NCBI GenBank assembly: GCA_016201105.1
Contig: JACQDN010000032.1
Location: 1 to 64,000, forward strand
Reading direction: 5' to 3'
Origin: Pseudomonadota bacterium
Lineage (GTDB): Bacteria > Pseudomonadota > Alphaproteobacteria > Micropepsales > Micropepsaceae
DNA: 64,000 nucleotides
The notes beneath the pieces were generated by a model that ran no database searches, had not been told where the DNA came from, and saw only the letters and a program-made list of their open reading frames with translations. The position numbers were made by a program, and so were the translations under genes. This document shows positions 35,152-44,314 of this stretch, piece after piece (the stretch's first letter is position 1; each line of letters begins with the position of its first letter).

Positions 35152-35718
35152 CTAAAACGGATTGAGCGTGTGCTCGCGCGTAAAGGTGAGATAGCCCGCA
35201 TTCGCGCCGGCGCGTAAACCGACGCCGGTGCGCATCGGTGCCAGCGTGATGCCGCTCGAACGCAGATAGTTCACGCCGATGCCGGCGACGACGTAAATCG
35301 TGCCTTCAACGCCCGGGAATTTCTGATAGAGCCGGTCTTCGTCGCGCAGATTGTAGATCAGCACGAAACATTTGGACGCGTTGCCGCCGAAGTCCCAACC
35401 GACCGATGGTCCCTGCCAATAGACCTTGACCGGGTCGTAGCCCTTGCGAATGAGCCAGCCCGATCCGTAACGCAGTCCGATCACGATCGCGCCGCTGCCT
35501 TCGTCGCCCTTGATGTAGGCATCGGGCAGTCCCTGATCTTTGAAGACGCGCTGTACGACCTTCGCGGCGGCCTCGGACGTGACTCCGAAGAAGTCGGCTG
35601 CGGACTGCACAATCTCGTTTTCGGTGAAAGTCTCGCCCTTGGCGAAAGCCGGGCTTGTCGCAAACGTGAGCGCTGCCAAGAGGAAGGCGGCGGCCATCGT
35701 GACGCGCGAAAGGATCAT
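35152..35718 (-). CDS. DUF1134 secreted protein
   Basis: The 188-residue protein has a signal peptide (MILSRVTMAAAFLLAALTF) and the DUF1134 body (GSGAIVIGLRYGSGWLIRKG; GPSVGWDFGGNASKCFVLIYNL). The family is typical of Alphaproteobacteria and its function is unknown. GAGGAG precedes ATG 35718. Confidence 0.88.
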   Translation of the reverse strand: MILSRVTMAAAFLLAALTFATSPAFAKGETFTENEIVQSAADFFGVTSEAAAKVVQRVFKDQGLPDAYIKGDEGSGAIVIGLRYGSGWLIRKGYDPVKVYWQGPSVGWDFGGNASKCFVLIYNLRDEDRLYQKFPGVEGTIYVVAGIGVNYLRSSGITLAPMRTGVGLRAGANAGYLTFTREHTLNPF

Positions 35719-35932
35719 TTTGGGCTCCTCGGGGTTATCTACACGATACGCAATCGGCGGGCGGCCTTTTGGTTCGGCCCAGTCCGCAAAACAGAGGGAA
35801 GCCGTGAATAGCGACATTTTTTCGACTGCACCAACCCCTTGGATCCGCCCTATGGAGGGTCATGTCTTTAGACCGCCGAATTGGGACAATTTGGAACAAC
35901 CGGGCCCTCACGACTCCCACAAGGACGAGGGT

Positions 35933-36214
35933 ATGACCCAGAGTTCCGACCCCAGCAACGACAACAAGCGTAACAGCGAGAAAGGTCCCTCCGGCCGGAT
36001 CGGCGGCGGAGGCTGGGTCGTCATATTTGTGCTTGGCGGCTTCTTGGTTCTGGCCGTTTGGTACGCGGTCGACATGTGGGGCAGGGTGCCGGACGTCGGC
36101 ATTCCTGCGATGGGCTGGTTCATTCTGATTCTGGGCGCCGTCGTCACTTTGATCGCCGGTGCAGGCCTCATGGCGCTGTTGTTTTATTCCAATCGCCACA
36201 ATCGCGATTTCTGA
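35933..36214 (+). CDS. Small two-span membrane protein
   Basis: The 93-residue protein has a hydrophilic N-terminus and two helices (about 28-46 and 60-83). ATG 35933 follows AGGACGAGG; an in-frame ATG at 35852 is an alternative. No family is recognised. Confidence 0.6.
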   Translation: MTQSSDPSNDNKRNSEKGPSGRIGGGGWVVIFVLGGFLVLAVWYAVDMWGRVPDVGIPAMGWFILILGAVVTLIAGAGLMALLFYSNRHNRDF

Positions 36215-36333
36215 TTGTCCCTAAGTCGTTGAACCCATGCAGGATTCCCAGCATGTGCATTGAATCGCGCGCGCCTTTTCCTAAGTCTCGATCCGTCGCA
36301 TTCTTCTCCGCGACACCGTTTCGGGGCTCAGCT

Positions 36334-37305
36334 GTGGCATCGACCTATTTCGTCTTCGCCGTTCTTTTTCTCGCGCTCATCACCGTTCTCGCCGGCGTCA
36401 AATCCGTTCCGCAGGGCCGCGAATGGACGGTGGAACGCTTTGGCCGCTTCACGCGTGTGCTGAAACCCGGCCTCAATCTCATCATTCCCTACTTCGATCG
36501 CATCGGCAAAAAACTCTCGCTGATGGAAGAGATGCTGGTCATTCCAAGTCAGGTCGTCATTACCCGCGACAACGCGATGGTCACCTCCGATGCGATCGCG
36601 TTCTATCAAGTCATCGATGCGCCCAAAGCCGCGTATGAAGTCGGCAATCTGCAGGGCGGCATCCAGAATCTTTGTCTGACCAATGTGCGCACGGTGATCG
36701 GTGCGATGGATCTGGACGAAGTTCTTTCCAAGCGCGACGAGATCAACCTGCGCCTGCTGCGCGTCGTGGATCTGGCGACCCAGCCTTGGGGCGTGAAGGT
36801 CACCCGTATCGAGATCAAGGACCTGTCGCCGCCGACCGACATCACCAACGCCATGGCGCGCCAGATGAAAGCCGAGCGCGAACGCCGCGCGGTCGTGCTG
36901 GAAGCCGACGGCGAAAAGCAGTCGCAGGTTCTTCGCGCCGAAGGCGCCAAACAGGCCGCGATCCTGCAGGCGGAAGGGCGCAAGGAGGCTGCGTTTCGCG
37001 ACGCCGAAGCGCGCGAACGCTCCGCGCAGGCTGAAGCCAAGGCGACGCAGATGGTTTCCGACGCCATCGCCGCGGGCAATGTGAACGCGCTCAACTACTT
37101 CCTCGGCCAGAAATATGTCGAAGCGTTTTCACATCTCGCTTCCGCACCGAACCAGAAATTCGTCGTCGTGCCGATGGAATCGGCCGGCCTGCTCGGCTCG
37201 CTCGCCGGGATTGTCGAATTGACGAAGGAAGCGGCCTCAGCCGCGCTGGCGTCGGCGCAGCTCCCGCGCGGCTCGGTCCCGCCTGTCGTTCCGCCACGGA
37301 GTTGA
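36334..37305 (+). CDS. SPFH/stomatin-like membrane protein (QmcA type)
   Basis: The 323-residue protein has an N-terminal membrane helix, an SPFH/Band 7 domain (VPQGREWTVERFGRFTRVLKPG) and a C-terminal coiled coil rich in Ala, Glu and Arg. It forms scaffolds in membrane microdomains. The GTG at 36334 starts the helix; an in-frame ATG at 36253 is an alternative. It overlaps the NfeD gene (TGATG), the classic stomatin-NfeD pair. Confidence 0.92.
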   Translation: MASTYFVFAVLFLALITVLAGVKSVPQGREWTVERFGRFTRVLKPGLNLIIPYFDRIGKKLSLMEEMLVIPSQVVITRDNAMVTSDAIAFYQVIDAPKAAYEVGNLQGGIQNLCLTNVRTVIGAMDLDEVLSKRDEINLRLLRVVDLATQPWGVKVTRIEIKDLSPPTDITNAMARQMKAERERRAVVLEADGEKQSQVLRAEGAKQAAILQAEGRKEAAFRDAEARERSAQAEAKATQMVSDAIAAGNVNALNYFLGQKYVEAFSHLASAPNQKFVVVPMESAGLLGSLAGIVELTKEAASAALASAQLPRGSVPPVVPPRS

Positions 37306-37766
37306 TGCAGATGGACAGCATTCTCACCGGCATCGAACCTTGGCACTGGTGGGCGCTCGGCGCGATTTTGCTGGGCGTCGAAATCCTCAGCACGACGACG
37401 TATCTGCTGTGGCCCGGTATCGCAGCGCTGCTCGTCGGTGCGCTGAATTTTCTCATGCCGTCGCTCGATCCGCGCTGGAGCGTGTTTCTGTTCGCCGTCG
37501 TTTCGGTGGTTGCAACCGTGGTGTGGAAGCGCTCGCCATGGGGCAACGCGGATCGCGCGACGCACAGCACGCTCAACGAAAGAAGCGCGCAATATGCCGG
37601 GCGCCGCGTCGTCGCGATGGACGATTTCGACGGCTCCACCGGCGCGGTCCTGGTCGACGACACGCGCTGGAACGCCGTGACCGTGGACGGCTCCGCGCCG
37701 CACAAAGGCGATCACGTGATCGTCGTCGGCGCCGACGGTGCATTGCTGAAAGTCAAAGCGGCGTAG
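37305..37766 (+). CDS. NfeD-like membrane protein
   Basis: The 153-residue protein has membrane helices near 15-60 and a C-terminal OB-fold domain (GSTGAVLVDDTRWNAV) of the short NfeD type, partner of the SPFH protein encoded just before. Confidence 0.9.
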   Translation: MQMDSILTGIEPWHWWALGAILLGVEILSTTTYLLWPGIAALLVGALNFLMPSLDPRWSVFLFAVVSVVATVVWKRSPWGNADRATHSTLNERSAQYAGRRVVAMDDFDGSTGAVLVDDTRWNAVTVDGSAPHKGDHVIVVGADGALLKVKAA

Positions 37767-37769
37767 ACT

Positions 37770-38576
37770 TTAGGCCGCGCCCCGCGCCACAAAAAACGGA
37801 TTGGTGAACTTGTCGTCTTTCTTGCCGTAGAGAAACGGCGTGCCGTCGAGCCGCGCCACGCTTCCTCCCGCGGCCGCCAGCACGGCATGTCCCGCCGCCG
37901 TGTCCCATTCCATGGTGGGCCCGTGGCGCGGATAAATATCGGCTTCGCCTGCCGCCACCAAACAGAACTTCAGCGACGATCCCGCGGTGATGAAATCCTT
38001 CACGCGGTAATGGTTGAGATATTCCTCGGTCTTGGAATCGCGATGGCTGCGGCTCGCCACGGCCACCATGCCGTCTTCGGCCGCGCGCCGCGCGTGGATC
38101 GCTTTGGCGGCGGCGAAATCCGGCAGCACGCCGAGCTCGGTTGCGATTTCGAACGCGCCGCGATCCTTCTCGCCGATGAAGAATCGATTCTTTGCCGGCG
38201 CATAGACAACGCCGCGGACGGGAACGCCGTTATCGATCTCGGCGATGTTCACGGTGAATTCGCCGTTGCGGCTGAGGAACTCCTTGGTGCCGTCGAGCGG
38301 ATCGACGAGGAAGAAGCGCGCGCCGATTTCGCGCACATGACCGGCCGCGACTTCTTCTTCCGCGATCACGGCAATTTCCGGGGCGAGCTTTGCAAGCCGC
38401 GCCAGAATGAATTCCTCGGCTTCCTCGTCGGCGGCGGTCACGGGCGAATGATCGGTCTTGCGCCGTGCTTGGACGCCCGCGGCGTAGTGCGCCAAGATGA
38501 TTTCACCGGCGTGCCAGGCGATTTGCGCCAACTCGCGCGCGAAAAGCGAAGGACGAGCCGGTTCGGAACTCTTCAC
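37770..38576 (-). CDS. cysQ: 3'(2'),5'-bisphosphate nucleotidase
   Basis: CysQ removes the 3'-phosphate from PAP, a by-product of sulfate assimilation. The 268-residue protein has the lithium-sensitive phosphatase motifs: the metal-binding glutamates in IAEEEVAAGH, DPLDGTKEFL and WDTAAGHAVL. It starts with GTG and converges with the NfeD gene. Confidence 0.93.
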   Translation of the reverse strand: MKSSEPARPSLFARELAQIAWHAGEIILAHYAAGVQARRKTDHSPVTAADEEAEEFILARLAKLAPEIAVIAEEEVAAGHVREIGARFFLVDPLDGTKEFLSRNGEFTVNIAEIDNGVPVRGVVYAPAKNRFFIGEKDRGAFEIATELGVLPDFAAAKAIHARRAAEDGMVAVASRSHRDSKTEEYLNHYRVKDFITAGSSLKFCLVAAGEADIYPRHGPTMEWDTAAGHAVLAAAGGSVARLDGTPFLYGKKDDKFTNPFFVARGAA

Positions 38577-38603
38577 GTTTGTCTCCCCGCCATTGAAGCC
38601 CCT

Positions 38604-38618
38604 TTAAGCATTCCTTAA
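38604..38618 (+). promoter_or_regulatory. CtrA-type site upstream of chpT
   Basis: A perfect TTAA-GCATTCC-TTAA, the TTAA-N7-TTAA recognition sequence of the master cell-cycle regulator CtrA, lies 23 bp before the chpT ATG. Confidence 0.65.
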
Positions 38619-38641
38619 GACGCGGTGGCGATTGTAACCAA

Positions 38642-39334
38642 ATGCAAACCATGACCGCCGCCTCAACGCCAACCCAGGCGCCATCGACCTCCGAGCCCCA
38701 TTCCTTCGAGAAAGCCATCAGCGATCTCGAATTCGCGGCGCTTCTCGTCAGTCGCGTATGCCACGATCTTGTGAGCCCCGTGGGCGCGGTGGTCAACGGG
38801 CTGGAAGTGCTGGAAGACGAGCGCGATGCCGCCATGCGGGCCGACGCGCTCAAGCTCGTGGCGTCCAGCGCAGAGCAGGCCGCCGCCCGTCTCCAATTTG
38901 CACGCATTGCCTTTGGCGCGGCGGGTTCCGCCGGCGCGGAACTCGATCTCAACGAAGTGGGCCGCGTCGTGCAGGGCTTGCTGCGCGGCGGCAAAGTCGA
39001 AATCGATTGGCGGGCCGCCTGCGTCAACTGGCCGAAGGATTGGGCAAAGCTGCTGATGAATGCGGCGTTGCTTGCCGCCGATAGCCTGCCGCGCGGCGGC
39101 AAAGTCGTGGTGCAAACCTCCAGCGGCGCCGATGCCCCCGGCTTCACGATCAGGGCCACGGGCCAGAACGCGCGGCTCTTGGAAGAGGTTGAAAAAGCCG
39201 CCCGCGGCGAGCCCTGCGGCCCTCTCGACGGACGCAGCATCCAGGCTTTTCTGACCCACAAGCTGGCGAGGCAGGTTAACGCGGGACTTACCGTCTCCGT
39301 GGCGGACGGCAAAGTGGAACTGATCGCGGGCTGA
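38642..39334 (+). CDS. chpT: Histidine phosphotransferase ChpT
   Basis: ChpT passes phosphate from the kinase CckA to CtrA and CpdR. The 230-residue protein has the DHp-like helix with the phosphoacceptor H41 in VCHDLVSPVGAVVNGLE, and a degenerate ATPase-like domain. The upstream CtrA site suggests feedback from CtrA. cpdR lies 21 kb away in this window. Confidence 0.92.
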   Translation: MQTMTAASTPTQAPSTSEPHSFEKAISDLEFAALLVSRVCHDLVSPVGAVVNGLEVLEDERDAAMRADALKLVASSAEQAAARLQFARIAFGAAGSAGAELDLNEVGRVVQGLLRGGKVEIDWRAACVNWPKDWAKLLMNAALLAADSLPRGGKVVVQTSSGADAPGFTIRATGQNARLLEEVEKAARGEPCGPLDGRSIQAFLTHKLARQVNAGLTVSVADGKVELIAG

Positions 39335-39419
39335 TCACAAAGATTCCCCGCTTCAGACCATATTTACCCGCTCAACCCTAAGCTGTCCCTTTGAAGCCGT
39401 GCCTGTCCAAGGGCGTCTT

Positions 39420-39785
39420 ATGAAGCACTGTCTGGTCATCGACGACAGCAGGGTCATCCGCAAGGTGGCCTGCCGCATACTCGAGGATATGCATTTCGAA
39501 ACCTCCGAGGCCGACGACGGTCCGGCGGCGCTCGAGATCTGCCGCACCAAGATGCCGGACGTGATTCTGCTCGACTGGACGATGCCGAACATGACAGCGA
39601 CCGATTTTCTGCGCGTGCTGCGCCGCGAGTACGGCGGCAAGCATCCGATCGTCGTTTTCTGCACGACGGAAAACGATGCGGTGCAGATCAACGAAGCGCT
39701 GAACGCCGGTGCGAACGAATACATCCTCAAACCGTTCGACGGTGACGATCTTCGCTCCAAGCTCGCACAAGTCGGCGCGGTTTAA
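39420..39785 (+). CDS. Single-domain response regulator (CheY-like)
   Basis: The 121-residue receiver domain has the acidic pair D8/D9, phosphoacceptor D52 (LLDWTMP), T82/T83 and K104 in LKPF. There is no output domain. It sits between chpT and cheR, a common alphaproteobacterial arrangement, and probably acts in motility control. ATG 39420 follows AAGGGCG. Confidence 0.92.
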   Translation: MKHCLVIDDSRVIRKVACRILEDMHFETSEADDGPAALEICRTKMPDVILLDWTMPNMTATDFLRVLRREYGGKHPIVVFCTTENDAVQINEALNAGANEYILKPFDGDDLRSKLAQVGAV

Positions 39786-39790
39786 TCCGC

Positions 39791-40633
39791 TTGGCGCTTG
39801 CCGTGCAGTCGTCGAACCTTTCCTTTCTCGCTGAATTCCTGAAGCGGCGCTCCGGACTGCATTTGACGCCGGACAAATACCGCCTGGTGGATTCGCGTCT
39901 GACGCGCGTTTCGCGCCGCTTTGGTTTTCGCAACGTGGAAGCCTTGCTCGCCGAGCTGCGCCACGAACCGGACGGCCTTTCCAAAGCCGTCAGCGAAGCG
40001 ATGACGACCAACGAAACCTCGTTCTTCCGCGATTCTGCGACGTTCGACCATTTTCACCGCTTCGTGCTGCCCAGGCTCCTGATCGCGCGCGCCAGGACGC
40101 GCCGTCTGCGCATCTGGTGCGCCGCTGCGGCCACCGGACAGGAGGCCTATTCGCTGGCCATGGTGCTCGACGGCGAGCGGCGGCTTTTCGAGAACTGGCA
40201 TATCGAACTGGTGGCGACGGACCTGTCGTCCGAAATGATCGCCCGCGCTGAACAGGGACTTTACTCGCAATACGAAATCCAGCGCGGCTTGCCGGTGGAA
40301 TTGCTGCTCGGCAATTTCGTGCAGGAAGGCGAATATTGGCGCATCGCCGAACGCTTGCGCTGGATGGTGAGCTTCCGCACCTTCAATCTGCTCGAGCCGT
40401 TCGACGCCCTCGAACCGTTCGACGTCATCTTCTGCCGCAATGTCCTTCTCTATTTCGATCACGCCACGAAGGCGGCCACGCTCGACAAGCTTGCGCGCGT
40501 GCTCGCGCCCGATGGCCATCTCATCCTCGGCCGCAGCGAATCCACCAGCGCCTCGAGCAAGGCCTTCGTGCCGGTGCAGGCGGCACGCGGGTGCTACGCC
40601 AAAGTGCGCGCACCCGCGCTTGTTGCCGTCTAG
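39791..40633 (+). CDS. cheR: Chemotaxis protein methyltransferase CheR
   Basis: The SAM-dependent methyltransferase of about 280 residues methylates chemoreceptor glutamates. It has the N-terminal CheR helical domain (MTTNETSFFRDSATFDHF) and catalytic domain (RIWCAAAATGQEAYSLAM; FDVIFCRNVLLYF). The start is TTG 39791 or GTG 39803; neither has a clear ribosome site. Confidence 0.9.
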   Translation: MALAVQSSNLSFLAEFLKRRSGLHLTPDKYRLVDSRLTRVSRRFGFRNVEALLAELRHEPDGLSKAVSEAMTTNETSFFRDSATFDHFHRFVLPRLLIARARTRRLRIWCAAAATGQEAYSLAMVLDGERRLFENWHIELVATDLSSEMIARAEQGLYSQYEIQRGLPVELLLGNFVQEGEYWRIAERLRWMVSFRTFNLLEPFDALEPFDVIFCRNVLLYFDHATKAATLDKLARVLAPDGHLILGRSESTSASSKAFVPVQAARGCYAKVRAPALVAV

Positions 40634-40688
40634 ATAAAGCGCAATCCGGCGAAGTGGATACCGGTTCGCCGTCAGATTGCGCGAAAAT

Positions 40689-42620
40689 CTAATAAGCCGC
40701 CCGGATTCCCGCAAAGACGGCACGGCCCGGCGCGCCATAGCCCAGCACCGGTTCGTAGCGGGTATCGAACGCGTTTTCGATTCGTCCGAACAGTTCCAGT
40801 TGGCCGTTGAGCGCGTAAGTCCCATAGACATTGAAGACCGTGTGGCTGGGAAGGCGCGTGGAACCGAAACTGTCGTCGAAGCGGGCGCCGACATAGGTCA
40901 TGCCCGCACCCAGCGACCAGGCGTCCGGCGATTTCCAAATCGCATTTGCGCTCGCCAGGATGTGAGGCCGCCGCGCCAGATCGAATCCGCTCTCCAGATT
41001 CTTGGCGGTCATGTTGGTGTAGGAACCGGTCAAGCTCAGTGCATCGCTCAGCCGCGCGTTGACTTCAAATTCAAAACCGCGCGAGCGCGCGCGGCCGACA
41101 TTGTAGTAGTAGCCGCCCACTGACGCCCTTAGCGCGCAAGCCGGCGAGACAACGCCAAAGCAGGAAAAGAAATCGATCTGGTCCGTCGTGCGCCGCTCGA
41201 AATAGGTCAGCGACGCCAGCACCCGTCCGTCCAGAAGCGACTGGTCCGCTCCGGCCTCCCAGCCATGCGCGATCTCGGGGCGCAGCGCAGTGAGCGGATT
41301 GGAAAACTCGGAGAACAATTCAAACAGCGTCGGCGCCTTGAACCCGTCGCCATAATTCGCCCGCAAGGTGGTGCCGCTGCGCACCTGCCAGGCTGCGGCA
41401 AGCTTCAGCGACGTGTGGCTGCCGAACGACTGGTCGTTGTCGTAGCGCACGCCACCGGTCAACGTCAGCTGATCGAACAGTGTGGTCTGCCATTGCGCGT
41501 AGTATCCGTCGATGCGCGTGTGCCCTTTGTCGTGGGTAGCCGGAAAGAATGAGCTGAAACTGTCATCGGTGAACGAGGTGCGTTGGGTCTCCGCCCCGAA
41601 GGTGATCTCGTTGTCGGGCGAAAGTTCGACGATACCCTGGTATTCGAGACGTTGCGCCGTTCCCTTGTCTTCGAAATTCTTGTGAATCGCATCGAAGATC
41701 GAATCGAAGAACGACCGATCGCTGCTCGTGCCGATCGCGGCGATGCGATTGTGAAAAACGCCGCCGAACAGATCGAAGTTGAGCCCAGCATAGCCGGTCA
41801 GCAGCATATTGGTGTTGTAGGCGTGCGAATCTGCAACGGTGAAAGGCGGCACAAAGAGGAAATTGTCGTCATAGTCGCTGTGCGAGCGGGTGTAATAGCT
41901 GCGCAGATCCAGGCTGACCGTATCGCTGATCGACCATCGTGTATTGGCCGCCAGCCCGACATTTCCGTAGCCGTCCGTCTCGCGATTGCCGTTTCTGGAA
42001 TCCGCGGCGGAGATCCCGTTGCTGTGAAAGACATTGGTGGCCACGCCATAGTCGAAATCGTCGAGGCTTCCGTGAGCCGCCGCGTTCACGTGCCAGGTAT
42101 CGAAAGAGCCGGCTTCCGCACTGGTCTGCAGTGCGAAGGCGTTTTCTCCGCCGCGCTGGGTGATGATGTCGACGACGCCGCCGATCGCATCGCTGCCGTA
42201 GAGCGTTGATTGCGGCCCACGCAGGATTTCGATCCTGGAAATGTTGTTCACCAGCACATCGCCCAGAACAGCGGGTCCGTCTGGGCCGCTGGGATCGTTG
42301 ATGCGCACCCCGTCAATTAACACCAGCGATTGCCCCGCCAGCGCGCCGCGGATTCCAATGGCGGTCGTCTGGCCCAGCCCGCCATTGCGTACGACGGTGA
42401 GTCCCGGGGTCTGTTCCAGCGCGTCGCTAACGGTGACGGTCTGGCGCTGCTTCAGATCTTCCGCCGTAATCACCGAAATCGAGGCTCCGGTTTTTTGCTT
42501 GGGCTGTTCGGTGCGAGTGGCAGTGACCACCACTGTCTCAACGGATGTCGCGGCCCAGGCAGGCGGGCTCAGAAGCCAAAGCGACAACAGGCTGCTGGAA
42601 ATAAGGATGGATTTGGACAT
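40689..42620 (-). CDS. btuB: TonB-dependent vitamin B12 receptor
   Basis: The 643-residue outer-membrane receptor imports cobalamin. A signal peptide is followed by the TonB box ETVVVTATR, a plug domain (DALEQTPGLTVVRNGG; LVLIDGVRINDP; IEILRGPQSTLYGSDAIGGVV) and a beta-barrel ending in an aromatic residue. The start at 42620 has AGGAG. The cobalamin riboswitch upstream fixes the substrate. A TonB system is encoded divergently 1 kb away. Confidence 0.93.
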   Translation of the reverse strand: MSKSILISSSLLSLWLLSPPAWAATSVETVVVTATRTEQPKQKTGASISVITAEDLKQRQTVTVSDALEQTPGLTVVRNGGLGQTTAIGIRGALAGQSLVLIDGVRINDPSGPDGPAVLGDVLVNNISRIEILRGPQSTLYGSDAIGGVVDIITQRGGENAFALQTSAEAGSFDTWHVNAAAHGSLDDFDYGVATNVFHSNGISAADSRNGNRETDGYGNVGLAANTRWSISDTVSLDLRSYYTRSHSDYDDNFLFVPPFTVADSHAYNTNMLLTGYAGLNFDLFGGVFHNRIAAIGTSSDRSFFDSIFDAIHKNFEDKGTAQRLEYQGIVELSPDNEITFGAETQRTSFTDDSFSSFFPATHDKGHTRIDGYYAQWQTTLFDQLTLTGGVRYDNDQSFGSHTSLKLAAAWQVRSGTTLRANYGDGFKAPTLFELFSEFSNPLTALRPEIAHGWEAGADQSLLDGRVLASLTYFERRTTDQIDFFSCFGVVSPACALRASVGGYYYNVGRARSRGFEFEVNARLSDALSLTGSYTNMTAKNLESGFDLARRPHILASANAIWKSPDAWSLGAGMTYVGARFDDSFGSTRLPSHTVFNVYGTYALNGQLELFGRIENAFDTRYEPVLGYGAPGRAVFAGIRAAY

Positions 42621-42819
42621 GGGTTTCTCCTGGTTGGGTTCCAGGAGCCGGCGCGCGGAGGAACGGCTTCGCAAAAGCCAATGGCTTTGCTGGCGCTCAA
42701 CAGCTTTGCAGACAAACGACATGGCTCGGCGAACCCCGCGCGTGACGACTCCAACACTGTCGTCACGGCGGTCACCCCGCAGCCCACGGCACACCCCGGC
42801 CGAAAGCAGGACGACGGCG

Positions 42820-42985
42820 CGAAGCAGGTCTCCTGACTCCCGGTTCTTCGCTTTCGCCCGCCTTCCCAAGGTTTTGATGCCTCAGTGGCGTTGTGGACGA
42901 TCGCTCGCCGGTCACAGTTGCGGGGGCAGCCGCGGTATCTCACCGCGTTCCCTTGAATCCCTTGCGGGAACCTCGCGCGCGCCCA
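42820..42985 (-). promoter_or_regulatory. Cobalamin riboswitch
   Basis: The minus strand shows the B12 box GGAGTCAGGAGACCTGC (42824-42840), GCCACTG, GGGAAGGC and the conserved core GCGGCTGCCCCCGCAACTGT. It lies about 200 nt upstream of the btuB start; the intervening 42621-42819 probably holds the expression platform. B12 binding should lower btuB expression. Confidence 0.93.
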
Positions 42986-43573
42986 AACGCTAATGTGAAG
43001 GCGGCGGTGCGGTCAACGCGTAGAGAGCCGGCAGGGATTCTCACTTGCGCTGCACAATGGGAAAAAGATTGGAAATTCAACGCGTCAGGCACTTTGTGGC
43101 ACCAGCGTCACGTTGCCGGATCAATCTTGCGCCCGCCCCCAATGTCCGCCGAACGGTTGATCGATGGCGACGCAGCCGGTCATGGGCGCAATTTTGCCAC
43201 CATGAAAATTTAGGCTTCAGGCAGCGAAAACATGAGTATGGAACGATTCGCCGCAGAGCTTGCCGGTCACCGGGATGGGCAAAATCTGTGTGCAATTCCT
43301 CCGCGCTGCGACGCCATGTCGGAACGCGGGGTGGATATGCAGAATTACCGAAAAATCAGGGTTTCCCGGCGTTGCGGGAGCGAAATTTTGATCCGTCGCT
43401 CGTCAATGACGGATTGTTGAGGCACATGATGAGCTTAGTTGTGTTGACAAATTCTCGATCTCGACGGCGTTTACCATTTGCGACGCTAGACCGCGCGGGG
43501 AACCGTGATTACGATGTATAAAAATATCGCATACCGGTCGCCGCAGTCGCGGACGAGCGGAGGGGGATACGGG
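42986..43573. other. Intergenic region between riboswitch and tonB leader
   Basis: I see no convincing gene here. TTGACA at 43444-43449 could be a -35 element, but no good -10 follows at 17 nt. TATAAA at 43517 is AT-rich. Frames of 60-70 codons are present without family resemblance. Confidence 0.5.
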
Positions 43574-43642
43574 GTGAGCCTGGTCAATCTGAACCAGACC
43601 CGGTGCTTTAGCGCCGGGTTTAGTTTTGTCCGGATAAGATGA
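43574..43642 (+). CDS. Possible 22-codon leader peptide before tonB
   Basis: A GTG behind GGAGGGGGATAC opens a frame beginning SLVNLNQTRC and ending 4 nt before the tonB ATG. It runs through the hairpin at 43598-43619. It may control tonB by coupling or attenuation; it could also be chance. Confidence 0.3.
   Translation: MSLVNLNQTRCFSAGFSFVRIR
43598..43628 (+). terminator. Terminator-like hairpin in the tonB leader
   Basis: ACCCGGTGC-TTTA-GCGCCGGGT is an almost perfect stem of nine base pairs followed by TTAGTTTTG, 28 nt before the tonB ATG. A small stem TGGT/ACCA precedes it. Confidence 0.55.
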
Positions 43643-43646
43643 GCTA

Positions 43647-44273
43647 ATGCAGCAACCATCACACGACCTGAAAATGTTCCAGTCGAGCCCGGTCTCGCCG
43701 CGCCGCTTCATCAGCATCGGCGTTGTCGGGGCGCTCCATGTTCTGGCAGTTTACGCTCTGGCCACGGGTTTGGCGGCGCAGCTGTTGGAAAAACCGCTGG
43801 AAGAATTGAAGGCGGAAGTCGTTCGGCAGAAACCGCCAGACAATCCCAAAGAGCCGCCGCCGCCGCCGCCGGATCTGGCCAAGCCGCCGCCGCCCTTCGT
43901 GCCGCCGCCCGATATTGCGATCTCGACGGAAGTGCAGTCGACCAACGCGATTTCGCAGGTACAGACAAAGCAGGAGGTGAAGGTGGGCATTAGTGCGCCC
44001 GCCGCTGCCAAGAGCGCCAATTGCGCAAGCAAATACTACCCGGCATTGGCGGTTCGCTTGGGCCACGAAGGCGCCACGATCGTGACCGTGGCCGTCGATG
44101 CGGACGGCGGCGTCACGGGCGTGACCGTAGCGACGCCCAGCGCCTTCAGTGAACTTGATGACGCGGCGGTCAAATGCATAACGAACGGCTGGCGGTTTAA
44201 GCCCGCGATGCAGAACGGCACGCCGATCGCCGGCAGCAAGCAATACAAAATCGTCTGGAAACTAACCGGCTGA
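43647..44273 (+). CDS. tonB: Energy transducer TonB
   Basis: The 208-residue TonB spans the periplasm to energise outer-membrane receptors. An N-terminal helix (about 22-44) is followed by a proline-rich stretch (residues 65-90, with PPPPPP) and the TonB C-terminal domain (GATIVTVAVDADGGVTGVTV; DAAVKCITNGWRFKP). It heads the exbB-exbD-exbD operon. Confidence 0.93.
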   Translation: MQQPSHDLKMFQSSPVSPRRFISIGVVGALHVLAVYALATGLAAQLLEKPLEELKAEVVRQKPPDNPKEPPPPPPDLAKPPPPFVPPPDIAISTEVQSTNAISQVQTKQEVKVGISAPAAAKSANCASKYYPALAVRLGHEGATIVTVAVDADGGVTGVTVATPSAFSELDDAAVKCITNGWRFKPAMQNGTPIAGSKQYKIVWKLTG

Positions 44274-44314
44274 GGAAGGCCCTTACGCATTCTAATCCAC
44301 GGAGTAGGCAAAAC

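Noticed and set aside
35852-35932. Upstream in-frame ATG for the small two-span protein
   Set aside because: The 27 extra residues are hydrophilic and not needed, and the ATG at 35933 has the better ribosome site, although the longer form is not excluded.
43444-43475. Complete sigma70 promoter from TTGACA at 43444
   Set aside because: No acceptable -10 occurs at 16-18 nt, so only a partial element is noted.
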